Assembly: GCA_964019055.1 (NCBI GenBank)
Contig: OZ025209.1
Span: forward strand, 11,131,981-11,195,980
Reading direction: 5' to 3'
DNA: 64,000 nucleotides
Source of the DNA: Anthopleura xanthogrammica
Lineage: Eukaryota > Cnidaria > Anthozoa > Actiniaria > Actiniidae
Shown here: positions 31,601-41,648 of the stretch, piece after piece
Position numbering within the stretch: position 1 is the first letter of the stretch
Layout: every line of letters starts with the position of its first letter
Translations under genes and position numbers: made by a program
The notes under the pieces: generated by a model
Told to the model about the DNA's origin: nothing
The model's database searches: none
The model's input: the letters and a program-made list of their open reading frames with translations, nothing else

Positions 31601-33690
31601 TTATTATCTTTATATTAGTCAGGTCTGTTAGCAAAAAGATGGTCGGGGGGAGACACGCCACACTTTCTACTAGATGGTTAAATTTCATAAAAATTTATAT
31701 AAAACGAAAAGCTTTCCTTCCAGTTTTAACTCTAACATGGACGAGTTGTTTAAAAATGTCAGAATGGCGTGTAAAGTTTTTTGATATCTCTTTTTGTTGC
31801 AGAGATATCAAAATTTTTCCAAATATGCAATAGATACCAAAAAACTGTAAACGTCAATCTGACTTTTTTAAACATCTCTTCCATGTTAGAGTTAAAACTT
31901 GAAGGAAAGTTTTTTGTTTCATATAAATTTTGATGAAATTTAACCATCTAATTGAGAATGTGGCGTGCCTCCCCCTGACCGCCATTTTTTGGCACCCACC
32001 CCTAAATCTGTTTAGTATGCCCCAAGGAACATTTGTGCCATGTTTGGTGCTTGTACTCAAAAGTACACGATCTTTGCTATTTTCGTCGCTAACAGACCTG
32101 ACTATATATCATATCAGAATTATCATCGTAAAGCTGCAGTGCTGTAATATTATTGCTAATTAATCTTGTTTTTCTTTGGTTCAGGAGTTGGAGCTGCTCA
32201 GACAGAAATATTCAGATGCCGAAGCACAAGCATTACTTGAAGCAGAAAACTTGCAGGAAGAAATCAGAAGGCGAGAAGAATTAGAAAAGCTCCACTTAGA
32301 ACTGCAAAAGCTTTTGCTAGCAGAGAAAGAGGCTCGAGAAGCCGAGGAGAAGGCGAGACATTTGCAGGAAGAATTGTTGGCAAACGAGAAGAAACGTTTG
32401 GAAGAGATGGAGAGGATGAAAATGGAGAAGGAACTATTGCTTCAAGATGAGTTGAAGATGAGAGAAAGTCTGGAAGAGAGGCAGAAACTACAGGACAAAC
32501 TTCTCGAAGAGGTAAGAGCTAACTAATATTTCCTTGCTTGGTCGACGTAGAATAAATTCAGTTCATTACATCATTAATTTTTTTTCATTTTTTTTTTTCA
32601 GGAAAGACAGAGACTTGAAATCCTGGAAAAAGAGCGCCAGGCGGCTGAACAAGCAATGAAAGAAGCAAAAGATAAACTAGAAGCAGCTCAAGAAGCATCA
32701 AGGAAGGCAGCCGAAGAAGCCAAGAAAAAAGCGCGCGAAATCAAAACATGCACTGGGCTTGCGCGTCCTATCGGGCCTCACAATCCCTCCTTTATAACCC
32801 ATAGAGGTATTGGTGCATTTTGCCAGGACGATTTCTCGAAAATCACAAAACGGCAGAAAATCCCACCAAGTGTTTTGCCTAAACCTAAAAGACCAGTTGC
32901 AAATGGAGAAGCTCAAGAAAATGGAGCTCAGCCTGAGGAAAATGATACCAGCGCTCCAGTCGACGTTGGCGAAGAAGACGAGAACGAAAGTAAGGATGTA
33001 GAGATTCAAGATGAAATTTCCGAGGAAGACGATAAGCAAGAAAAAGAACTGTCTTCCGATGAACCTGTTGATAATGGCAAAGTAACACCAGAGATTAATG
33101 GCAGAGATGATGTTGAAAATTCCAAAGACGAAGTGGTTGCTGAAAGCGAAAGTACGGAAAATGTTCCCTTTGAAAACTTAGAGGCGAAAGTTGAAGGTAC
33201 AGAAGTTAGTGAAGCAAATCCACAAGACCACGCAACTAAAAGCTCTGAAGAAAAACAAGAGACAGAAGCTAGCGAAGAAATACCACAAGATACACCAGAT
33301 AGCGAAGTAACGCCACAAGAAAACACAACTGAAAGCTCTGAAAAGGAAGAAGAAACGCAAGCTAGCGAAGAAACACAACAAGATTCACCAGATAGCGAAG
33401 TAACGCCACAAGAAAACACAGCTGAAAGCTCTGAAAAAGAACAAGAAACGCAAGCTAGCGAAGAAGCACAACAAGATTCACAAGCTAATGAAGTAGCACC
33501 ACAAGAAAACACAACTGAAGAGCCAGAAACACAAACCAATGAAGCAAAATCTGAAGGACAAGCAGATGATGACACTGCTAACGCCGAAGTTGAGGCAGAG
33601 AAAATAGAAAAAACTACAGACGAAGAAAGCATAAAGGAGCATGATGAACCAACGAAAACAGAAGAATCTAAAACAGCAGATGAATCATAG
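25697..33690 (+). CDS. SWAP-70/DEF6-like PH-domain protein with long acidic repeat tail (6 coding exons)
   Basis: Family members bind phosphoinositides and act on Rac/Rho signalling and actin; that role here is inferred. Exons: 25697-25994, 27592-27913, 29412-29746, 30579-30715, 32185-32511, 32602-33690; total 2508 nt, 835 aa. Layout: N-terminal EF-hand-like helical region (1-206, with SRVHKEELGILLEKV), a PH domain (about 226-330: GYLIKKGHMVRSVKNRWFVLK, ending QEWLVAVQKAI with the invariant Trp), a highly charged coiled coil (about 325-520), and the family motif PSFITHRGIGAF (about 536-547). Vertebrate SWAP-70 (about 585 aa) ends near there; this protein continues with nearly 290 acidic residues holding roughly three 31-residue repeats (SEVTPQENT, SSEKE). 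The ATG at 25697 is the first in frame. The last exon is one long open frame, so the tail is not a mis-splice. Confidence 0.93.
27148..27172. repeat. Poly(C) run
   Basis: C-rich homopolymer tract in intron 1 of the SWAP-70-like gene; (TA)n lies nearby at 27366-27381. Confidence 0.9.
27330..27525 (+). mobile_element. SINE-like repeat
   Basis: Carries 'ctcacctctcaggttca', 'gcttttctccaggttctctg', 'ctccctcaccaaacccaaca' and 'aattccaatttgatctttga', in the same order as the body of the SINE at 16018-16290. The tRNA-like head is worn, with a (TA)n insertion. Confidence 0.6.
27992..28165. mobile_element. GGGGCGGATCCAGG inverted-repeat element, second copy
   Basis: 'ccaggggcggatccagga' at the left and 'tccctggatccacccctctg' at the right are inverted; inner arms 'gaggggtgcagggcac' and 'gggggtgcacatccc' also pair. 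It is inserted in a pyrimidine-rich stretch of intron 2 of the SWAP-70-like gene. Confidence 0.8.
28982..29385. mobile_element. TAGACCCC family element, copy 3, carrying a 290-bp insert
   Basis: The left half ends 'tcaatctcctgagaattg' at 29030 and the right half resumes 'aattggaacctattg' at 29321. The insert 29031-29320 is bounded by the direct repeat AATTG. Without it, the sequence matches copies 1 and 2. The insert end carries 'tttgatgtgacgtca', itself like a family terminus, so a second copy may be involved. The element stops 27 bp before the PH-domain exon. Confidence 0.75.
29837..30034. mobile_element. hAT-like non-autonomous element (CAGTGGCGTAGC ends)
   Basis: Terminal inverted repeats CAGTGGCGTAGCG and CGCTACGCCACTG enclose C/G-rich sequence. 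Flanks atgtgcgt (29829-29836) and atgtgtgt (30035-30042) are an 8-bp target duplication with one change. Ends starting CAG and an 8-bp duplication fit the hAT superfamily. It lies in intron 3 of the SWAP-70-like gene. Confidence 0.85.
30884..31160. mobile_element. Inverted repeat pair in intron 4 of the SWAP-70-like gene
   Basis: 'ctccagctgagttgaccttc' near 30888 pairs with 'gaaggcgatcaactcagctg' near 31139. Spacing is about 240 bp; class not determined. Confidence 0.55.
31201..31407. mobile_element. TTTTGGCTTCCGTCAATC element, copy 2
   Basis: 'ttttggctcagttccgtcaa' and 'ttgattgacggaagccaaaa' form the ends; inner arms 'gagttcatccgatcaagcga' and 'tcgcttgatcggaatgaact' pair as well. Followed, as in copy 1, by 'gcagaattatgaaaagcgct'. 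Confidence 0.85.
31615..32105. mobile_element. 490-bp inverted-repeat element (TAGTCAGGTCTGTTAGC ends)
   Basis: 'tagtcaggtctgttagc' at the left pairs with 'gctaacagacctgacta' at the right; long inner arms ('actagatggttaaatttcat', 'ttttaactctaacatgg') pair with their complements around 31880-31970. The flanks tatat/tatat may be a target duplication. No transposase. Confidence 0.85.
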
Positions 33691-33762
33691 GAAATTATTA
33701 GAAAAACCTTCAAGTTAAAATGCAAGAAGGACCGAGTATTGTGATTAGTATTGTGTGTAGGG

Positions 33763-34073
33763 AGTCTTCCCGCCAAGAGTTGTGTGGACGTGACAAGTGA
33801 AGTGAGTTTTCCCGCCGAAACGTGTCTTGAGGTGACAAGTGAAACGAGTCTTCCCGCCAAAACGTGCCTTGACGTAAGCGAGTTTTCTCGCCAAAAAAGT
33901 AACGCAGCTCGACGTGACAAGTGAAGCGAGTTTTCCCGCCAAAACGTATCTCGACGTGACAAGTGAAGCGAGTTTACCCGCCAAAACGTGCCTCGAGGTG
34001 ACAAGTGAAGCGAGTTTTCCCGTCAAAACGTATCTCGACGCGACAAGTGAAGCGAGTTTACCCGCCAAAATTC
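33763..34073. repeat. 42-bp minisatellite just after the SWAP-70-like stop codon
   Basis: Eight units of about 42 bp, each with 'gcgagttttcccgccaaaac' and 'gacgtgacaagtga' (some diverged). Forty-two is a multiple of three, so several frames stay open with 14-residue repeats on both strands; these are not supported as genes. The array begins 73 nt after the stop and ends before the AATAAA at 34204, so it is probably inside the 3' UTR. The core TTTTCCCGCCAAAA looks like an E2F-type site. Confidence 0.92.
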
Positions 34074-34203
34074 TCATCTCAGCATGTGGAAAAGAAATCG
34101 TTGGGAAGAGTGGTGTATGTTCACAAAGCGCTAGCTGATCAGTTTTTCCCTCGCTTTCGTTGCTACTCGATCTCAACTTGGCGATCGGAACACCTTAGAA
34201 AAC

Positions 34204-34209
34204 AATAAA
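34204..34209 (+). terminator. Candidate poly(A) signal of the SWAP-70-like gene
   Basis: AATAAA about 510 nt past the stop codon, after the 42-bp array. Confidence 0.5.
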
Positions 34210-35303
34210 GTGAACATGAAGCGTGTATCGCAGTAAATTTACTACAGCGTGAAGATCAATCCCGTGGTTTATTTATTGTTCGTTACTTTATTTTATTAAT
34301 ATTTTTTTTTATATAACGTTGTTTGCATGTATAGATTTAGGGAGGAGCCTATCACAACGAATATCTTGAATGCATGCCCTCGTCAGCCATTCTTTTTTAG
34401 ATCAAGTTATTCTTAACATCAATTTTCCAGGAAATTACCATGAATAGAAAAGTTTTAAAAGTTATTTATTTTCGATGAATTGACTGGTGACGGAGTTGTT
34501 CTGGACAGTACCGTTATACCGTCTGATTGGTTAATTTGACGCGCTGTGATTGGTTGTTTGACATATGATCTAAGAATAACTTGATCAGCAAATGTAAGCT
34601 GATTCATCTGCATTTAATTGCTTGTGTGATTGTTGTGGTACGATGACTGCCGCTACCATGGTTGGACTCTTTTTCCTCCATTTCTTTTCTCCTCTCTCCT
34701 TCTCTCCTCTCCTTTTCCTCTCTCTATCCTCTCTCACACACACATATGTACATCAACGTCCGTTTGTTTTCCAAAAACCAAAATGGCTGCCAAATCTCTT
34801 TCTGATTACTTGAATGATCGTAAACCAATAATTCCTTTTTGTTGTCAAAGAAGTTTATCGCACATCAATTTTCTTGTTTGTGATCACAAAAAGGAGTGGC
34901 AATTGCAGCAATCATTCATCGTACCACAATATTCAAATATATTTTTTAATGATTATGAGTTCAACTGATTCCAAAAATTGTAGTTCATTTTTCGCTCATT
35001 TTTGGGTGGTGGTTGCTCAACTTGCGATATTCAGAATCGACAAAGAGCGAAAACACCGACTTATGGAATCAAAATGGTGGAAAACAAACGGTGTGAAAAA
35101 TGATGTGTGACAAATGTCACAATTGTGACTTCCACTACTTCTACAGAGCCAATCAAAAGCCAGAACAAGTTTTGATTTTTTTAAACTCAAATATTAGAAA
35201 ACTGTTTCCATAAGTCAGTGTACTTTAATTAGTTTTATTATACATTTTACTCACTATCTCGCTTCTGATTGGCCGAGAGTCCTCAGCCAATCCCTGATAT
35301 TGT

Positions 35304-35376
35304 GTGAACTCGACATGATAAATGTATTATCTGTAGGTTTTACCTACAGATAATACATTTATCATGTCGAGTTCAC
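35304..35376. repeat. Perfect 73-bp hairpin
   Basis: 'gtgaactcgacatgataaat' plus 'gtattatctgtaggt' is followed almost at once by its exact reverse complement. The arms are about 35 nt with a loop of two or three bases. Confidence 0.95.
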
Positions 35377-35477
35377 TCAAGGTCACAATAAAAATGGAGA
35401 TACGCTCGCTATTTTTTCGAAAGCAGAATTAAATCTTTATTCTTAGTTTACAAAATGCATAATAAAACAATTATTGA

Positions 35478-35592
35478 ATTCGGTTTTCGCATGATATCGT
35501 AAATATCAAGACCTCGGCCGTTTTATCAGCCTACGGCTTCGGCAGATAACTCGGCCTTGGTCTTGATAATTTACGATATCATGCTCAACCTC
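35478..35592. mobile_element. Inverted-repeat element (ATGATATCGTAAATATCAAGACC arms)
   Basis: 'catgatatcgtaaatatcaa' with 'gacctcggccg' pairs with 'cggccttggtcttgataatt' and 'tacgatatcatg'. A related, older copy at 55843-55932 was later hit by the 405-bp palindrome. Confidence 0.8.
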
Positions 35593-36455
35593 ATCCAATA
35601 ACTGTTAAATATTTACTTCAATCGGCGTTAGGGAGGTATTAAAACCCTCTTAATTTCATTTTAAAAAGTTAATCACAAGTCGTGATATTATTAAATTGGC
35701 TTTCACAAAGCCACTGCATGATTGAAATTTTGTGTTGTCCATTTATTTTCTTTAGCTTACTTACACATACAAGTTCATTTGAATGAGTTTTTTCCTGCCT
35801 TGGACGCACGGAGAATGGGGGCGAGTTTGAAGCGGCACGCGGGCCGGGAGAGGAAAAGTAGAGACTGTGGACAACACACAGAGAAATGAATTACGCGTTG
35901 CCCACACAACGCAAAATTCCCATTGGTTGAAAATGATCCATCTGTCAACGAGCTGTCAAGGTGGAAAGGTATACTCCAGATCCAGCTGATTTAATACTAG
36001 TGTAAGCATCGCTATTTCGAGCCGCCGGGTTTTTAAATTAAAATCTTTCTTGAAAACCGAAACTTATGTCAGAGGATTGTTTTCCAGCAGCTAGAGCGAA
36101 AACTGATCGCAGCGGCAGTCAAACCTACTGCACTTCGCTGGTGAATTACTTCTAAATGATCGACGATCGAGCGGTTGGTAGTCGACCCGCAGTCGAATCT
36201 TGCTGATAATTCTTTAGTCTTCTCCACAGTCGTCAGTGGGGAGGGAGATTACTACGAACACTGATATTATATGGAGCACTACAAAGGAGAGCAGTGATTC
36301 TTGTGCGATCTCATGCAAGCTTCTCAACAAGCCCGCACGAAGAACAGTATAAATTATTTGATGAGTATGGCTCTTCTTTCCGTAACGGCTCATACTTTCA
36401 AGGGGAAATCAGATTAGTCCTACAGCTTTAGTTGCAAAATACCCCGAGTTTGAAG

Positions 36456-36838
36456 CACAGGGAGCCCGGCTTTCCTTTGCCGCATTCAATATTCATTATT
36501 CTTTACGTAATTTCTTTTTATGGGTTTCCTGTGGTTTGGGATTGGATTACGGTTGACGGTTACACAAGCTGTAATCACATCTGTACTGTAAATTGATAGC
36601 CGATTAAATTGTTGGTAACGCACTCTCTATAAAGCATTCAAAAGCATTCAAACAACACAGGCAACCCATAAAGAGCACGTTACCAACGGTTATTGAATTT
36701 GAATTTAATCGGCTATCAATTTACAGTAAAGATCTGATTACAGCTTAGCCGATCTTAAACCACAGGAAACCCATAAAAAGCAATTACGTAAAGAATAATG
36801 AATATTGAATGCGGCAAAGGAAAGCCGGGCTCCCTGTG
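36456..36838. mobile_element. 383-bp CACAGG-ended element with 7-bp target duplication
   Basis: Ends CACAGGGAGCCCGGCTTTCC and its reverse complement, with arms of about 75 bp that continue through 'tgccgcattcaatattcatt'; a second inner pair ('ctgtaaattgatagccgatt') is also inverted. Flanks tttgaag at 36449-36455 and 36839-36845. The first six end bases and duplication length match 10620-10957 and 55936-56340, although the inner sequences differ. Confidence 0.9.
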
Positions 36839-37927
36839 TTTGAAGCAGCGGAAAAGATAAACCAGTCAGCTCGACACAGGAATTAAGGAAAAATATGTTC
36901 AAAATGTATTCAAAATATCCCCAGAAACACCGAACACCGAACACATATAATTCACACACGATTGCTTTGGTTCACGGTTTCTTTTGGCTCCAGTTATTAC
37001 TTTTATTTAAATGTATATTTTGGTGTCTCAAGAATATCGCATGTTCGTACTTATGAAAGTAATTTTAATTCAAACTTTATTGTATAACTGTAAAACTATC
37101 AGGCGAAAAAACAGTTGTGTTGAACGGTATTATAAACATATCCTACACTAGCCGGAACCGTCAGTGACAAGTATTTGACAAGTGTGAAAAAGGGGCGGTA
37201 ATTCATTTCTCTGTGTGTTGTCCACTGTCCCTACTTTTCCTCTCCCCGCGTGCCGCTTCAAACTCGCCCCCATTCTCCGGAAAAAACCCGACTCGACCGA
37301 GTTAGGAGGGAAAAGAGGGACTGTTCACAGTCTATAACTTCATATATTTCATATACATATAGGCGGCGGAAGAACATAAAAACGGGGGGGGGGGTGCTAT
37401 AATCGCCAAGATAAATTGCAAACAAAGGGAGAAAAACTAAAAGAAAAACATCGCAGAAGCAAAGAAAAAATCCTGTCGAAATTCGCTGAAGCAAAAAAAA
37501 AAAAAGGAAAATTAAGGGAGATGGGGGGATTCAGAATCGTTCTCCAGCACCCCCGGCCCTATACCTAGCACGCCGCCTATAATATAATAAACAAAGACAA
37601 TGAATAAAATTATTTCATTTTTTCACCATATATCAAAATGAATGTCTTGAAAATTAGTCGAACGTTCAGACAATACTTAGTCAGAGGGAAAGTTTCATAC
37701 TGAATTTTGGACTGAAACTGGATTTTTATACATTTGATGTATTTAATTTTATCGTGTTCGATTACCTGATCAACTCATGCATATCACTGAACTTGGAAGG
37801 ATAGTTTTGTGGTCACTCAAGCACATTGCAGTTTATTAACATTCCATTGTTAAGCTACGGTTTCTGACAGGAATCAAAGCCCATCAGTACAAGTTAGAGT
37901 TATTTATCTAGCGGTGACTGTAGAAGA

Positions 37928-38720
37928 ATGGTGTCCAAGAGAATTGTCCTGTGGTCAGCACCAAGATGCCTCTCAACTGTATTCGAACGCTCCATCACCA
38001 CCCTTAGCAGAGTCAAAATCTTAAACGAACCGTTCGGAAATGCTTACTACTTCGGCCCTGAGAGACAAAGCACGAGGTACGATTCCCAGCCTATAGAAGC
38101 CGCAGCATCGTATGCTAACATCGGTGAAATTCTTCTCAAGAACTGAGGGAATTGATGCCGTTTTTATGAAAGACATGGCTTACCAAGTTGAAAACAAAAT
38201 GGAGATGTTTGCCGAGGAACGATTCAAGGATTTGAAGCATACATTTATTATACGCGATCCGGCTAAATCAATCCCATCGCTCTATCGCTTATCAACGAAC
38301 CCACAGCTCACAGGATGGGACTATTTTGATCCCAATGAAGCTGGAGTGCGACAAGTTTACGAACTTTACGAATTCATTTTAAAGAGAATCGGTACTGATC
38401 CTGAACCCATTGTTGTAGACGCAGACGACCTGCTAGATAACCCTGACAAAATGATGGAGGCGTACTGCAATGCTGTTGGCTTAAAATACGAGCCACATAT
38501 GACAAAATGGGAGAAAGGTAGCGCACCGCAATGGGGATTTTGGCCGAATGGATGGCTAGAAACTGTGATTCAAAGTACCGGGTTTATGCCTAGAAAGAAG
38601 GAGCCAGTGTCCGGTGAAGCCCTAAAAAGTCTACCTCAAGACGTCTTACAAGCTATCGAGGATGCAAGGCCATATTATCAAAAGCTAGCATCTAGAAGAA
38701 TTCGAGTAGAAAGTTCTTAG
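37928..38720 (+). pseudogene. Sulfotransferase-like gene, copy 1, with +1 frame break (263 aa if shifted)
   Basis: P-loop protein of the sulfotransferase-like family that also includes proteins annotated as 'branched-chain aminotransferase-like protein 2'; substrate unknown. Frame 1 (37928-38146) has the nucleotide-binding loop LWSAPRCLS and ends ...EILLKN then TGA. Frame 2, one base later, continues EGIDAVFMKDMAYQVE, the second PAPS-type motif IRDPAKSIPSLY and VVDADDLLDNP, to the TAG at 38718-38720. Skipping the T of the TGA at 38144 joins them with no residue out of place. Either a 2-base deletion made a pseudogene or a +1 ribosomal shift is used. Homology to copy 2 starts at 'gaatcaaag' right after an AG on both sides, hinting at a 5' UTR intron. 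Copy 1 has Cys where copy 2 has the usual Ser in the P-loop. Confidence 0.8.
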
Positions 38721-38747
38721 TACGACTCAATGTACGAAATTTATTTA

Positions 38748-39632
38748 ATTTACAGTCAAACTAATAACACATTAGCCTCCTAAGCAGACGCTCTTAGGTT
38801 AGTAACGCAACCGCTTCTCTCTCCACGAGAGAGGGAAGAAGTGTTGCGTGATGACGTGACGACCCTAAGAACGTTTGCAAAGGAGGCTAATAAAACCGTG
38901 AACACCTAAAATAGGTCGGGAATGTTTATTAGTATTGTTTTCTAATCAATCACATGCGAGAACTACGGGAGTATATAAGAGTGGGTATAGCACATGTGTA
39001 TCATTCTAGGCCAGCACCCACTCCTGGCTTCAGTTGTAAAAGTTAATGTGTGTAAGAATAATTTTAGCTCTTAGTTTAATTATTGCTCTTGGCGTACTTC
39101 TAACCTCCAGGAGCTTTGCTGCAGCACGGGATGGAGAACACATTCCACATTCTTTTTCCTATAGGGTTTTTTTTTTTTTGTGGTTTTCGAGTCCCGCTCA
39201 GTAGTAGTCTTATGTCCCATAGTTTATGTAATAATAAGTGATAATATGCAATACGATGTTTGCAGTGCACGTTTTCACTGCGGGGCGCTGGCTACGAATC
39301 CAAAATAAACAGGTTGTTCCTGAATATGTCTACTGTCGTGATGCGAAGTGGAGACAAAATGCTAGGTTTTTAAACATATGAACTTCTCAGTTATAAGGCA
39401 TAAGGAATGTTTTTTGAATCTCAAAGCTATTCCTGGTTAGTTTATAGTATATGTGCAAAAAAGCAAATATTTTTCTGTATGTAACTCATATGTTGAAAAT
39501 GATCCATCTAGTTCGGTGATAGTGATATAAATTAGTGGTTTGTAACTCTCGCATGGGATTGGTTAGAAAACAATAAACATTCCAGACATATTTTAGCTGT
39601 TCACGGGTTTCTTAGTTTGGCTGTAATTTGAT
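38748..39632. mobile_element. 885-bp inverted-repeat element with a nested MITE in its left arm
   Basis: Left arm 'acagtcaaactaa' ... 'gtgaacacctaaaata', 'gaatgtttatta', 'ttgttttctaatcaatcaca' pairs with the right arm 39535-39632. The left arm is interrupted at 38765-38892 by a smaller inverted-repeat element with ends 'attagcctcctaagcagacg' and 'aacgtttgcaaaggaggcta'; without it the left arm matches the right arm. Confidence 0.8.
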
Positions 39633-39904
39633 TCAATTTTTTACGAATAATTCTGTTCGCGGAATCATTGAAGTGCTACTCTGATCAACGTTTTGACTAG
39701 CTGTTTTTTTTATATGGATTGAAAGACCTTTGCTAGTGAAGTGAAATGTGGCTTTTCTTTTTCAAATATCTTTTTTGCTTTTAAAGATATTGGAGTTTTG
39801 GCGGTTTTGGCATTTTTTTCCTCCATGGCTTAATCCGAATTCTAACCAGGCAGGGCGATAGAGGTATAACTTCTCAAAGGTCAGCTAAGATTCCTTTACT
39901 TTAT

Positions 39905-40053
39905 TTCACATTTTGACTATCTTATTGAGGTTCTTTATGGTTCGCCATACATTTTCTTATAATAAGACAAAGTCTGTTTAATGACCCTAATAAATATTGA
40001 TTGATTGATTGATTGATTATGACACTACAGAAACCATGCTTGGGCTACCTGTG
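39905..40053 (+). mobile_element. LINE-like tail with (ATTG)n and a solo CACAGG-family end
   Basis: 'aataaatattgattgattga' at about 39990-40018 looks like a non-LTR retrotransposon or SINE 3' tail. It is followed by 'cagaaaccatgcttgggcta' plus 'cctgtg' (to 40053), which matches the right end of the CACAGG elements; no matching left end was found. Confidence 0.5.
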
Positions 40054-40519
40054 CTCAAATATACTGATATCTAAATTGAACCAAACTGTGAGTTGAGAGT
40101 ATGACGTCAACAAAGTCCTAATTAGTATAAACTTGAAACTTGAATTTCTCTCGAACTAAAAATGCTTACAAGAAATGGTAAACGCCAGTTTTTTTCTCTT
40201 GTAGTGCTTTAACTGATGTGTTCATTGAAATAGTCAAAATTGGAGAGATTGAAATTTGATCAGAGTAGCACGTAACGACGAGACATTGAATCGTTACTGT
40301 CATGCATTAGCTTATAAACAAACGCTTTTGAATCAGAATAACAAATGCTTCTGTAGACAATCATCCATGAAACATGTGTCCGGTTCTGAGAATATGACTA
40401 CTATATAGGCTTTCAGTCACACCATGCATCAATGCACCCAATATTGTTATAATAATAACAATAATAAGAGTTTTTGGTAAAATAAAGCAATCACATTGTA
40501 GGAGTGTTGATATATAATG

Positions 40520-40995
40520 GTAATTGAACTAAGTGGAGTGCAATTTGGTCTGATATCAAACGAGCGATAACAAAATCACACGACCGCGTAGCGGGAGTGT
40601 GATTTGTAATCGCAAGTTTGATATCAGACCAAAATTGCACGACACAAAGTTCAATTATCACTTTATTATATCCATTTTGAAATCATACTAGATAGACATT
40701 AAATATGTGTATTTATGTGTATTTAGTATTTATCAATAGGTAGCTGTTAAAATCATCCATTTTGTTTCTTTTTGTAACAAAAAATTTCAGTCAAACTCGA
40801 AAAAAACTACATTTTATGTTCCTTATTTGCTGAATCTGATTGGTTACCTTTTCTAGTGTTGCATTGTGATTGGCTGACAAAAAGATGCGATTCGGACTCA
40901 AAATAGTGCGATTCGGACTCAAAATAGTGCAATTCGTGCTTGAATCAATCTACTGAGGGCCAATCAGATTACAGGATTTGCTAGTGATTTCAAAA
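40520..40995. mobile_element. Inverted-repeat element shared with 48745-49085
   Basis: An inner palindrome ('gtgcaatttggtctgatatc' against 'gatatcagaccaaaattgca') with 'cgaccgcgtagcgggagtg' at its centre is followed by 'atatccattttgaaatcat' and ends 'gatttcaaaatggatat'. The 48.9-kb copy has 'ccattttgaaatcattagc', 'cactcccgctgcgcggtcgt' and 'aatgattaat' parts in the opposite layout. Confidence 0.75.
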
Positions 40996-41014
40996 TGGAT
41001 ATAATAAATCACCA

Positions 41015-41180
41015 AATATGATGTGACCATTATTACTGGGACGATTTTTAGCCATTAAACAACGGCTAAATATGAGGTGACTATTATTACTGAGACGATT
41101 TTTAGCCATTAAACAACGGCTAAATATGAGGTGACTATTATTACTGAGACGATTTTTAGCCATTAAACAACGGCTAAATT
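41015..41180. repeat. 54-bp tandem repeat, three copies
   Basis: Unit 'aaatatgaggtgactattat' plus 'tactgagacgatttttagcc' plus 'attaaacaacggct', repeated three times with few changes. Confidence 0.95.
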
Positions 41181-41648
41181 CATCTTATATATTATATCAG
41201 AGCAGGTTTATTTAGCAGTTATTCGCCGAAGGCGAAGTGATTATCGATGAATATTTACCGAGCGGCGAGTCTTCTAGCTGCGAGTTAATATTCATCGATA
41301 ATCACTGAGCCGAGGTAAATAATTGTTTTAGTATAAATAAAAAGGTGATTATTTCAAAAAAGAAAGAAGGAAACAACATTGAAAGTGAAAATATTTTATT
41401 TTTTAAAAGCGCGACAGCCATTTTGTCCGAAAAGGTGATTATCGGCTGATAATCCGAGATAGAAAACCAACCAGAGCGCGCGATTTTGTATAATCACCTT
41501 TGTATTTATACTAATGCATAATTATTTTCATATATATAGAGATCATTGTATGCGAAATTAGCCATTGTCTTATCTCTGACATTGTAGTTACCATTTCAAT
41601 GTTAACATACCTCTTTTGAAAGGAATCAAAGAACAGAAGGACAGAAAA

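Larger units (their letters stand above)
34210..37927. other. Repeat-rich intergenic space before the sulfotransferase-like pair
   Basis: No gene supported. Contents: a 73-bp perfect hairpin at 35304-35376, an inverted-repeat element at 35478-35592, a large inverted repeat with arms 35805-35892 and 37199-37279, and inside it a CACAGG-ended element at 36456-36838. A Mutator-like end fragment resembling the element at 6436 is at about 37285-37333. Confidence 0.7.
38721..41648. other. Spacer between the two sulfotransferase-like copies
   Basis: Holds an 885-bp inverted-repeat element with a nested MITE, a LINE-like (ATTG)n tail and a solo CACAGG-type end near 39.98-40.05 kb, an inverted-repeat element at 40520-40995, a 54-bp tandem repeat and a hairpin region at 41200-41520. 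No gene supported. Confidence 0.7.

Noticed and set aside
33006..34176. 332-aa and 143-aa minus-strand open frames opposite the SWAP-70-like last exon
   Set aside because: Shadow of the acidic repeat exon and of the 42-bp minisatellite; no splice, start or domain support.
38096..38146. A tiny intron (GTGAAATTCTTCTCAAG, 17 nt) as the cause of the sulfotransferase frame change
   Set aside because: Seventeen nt is far too short for an animal intron, and removing it leads into the third frame and not the one that encodes the rest of the protein.
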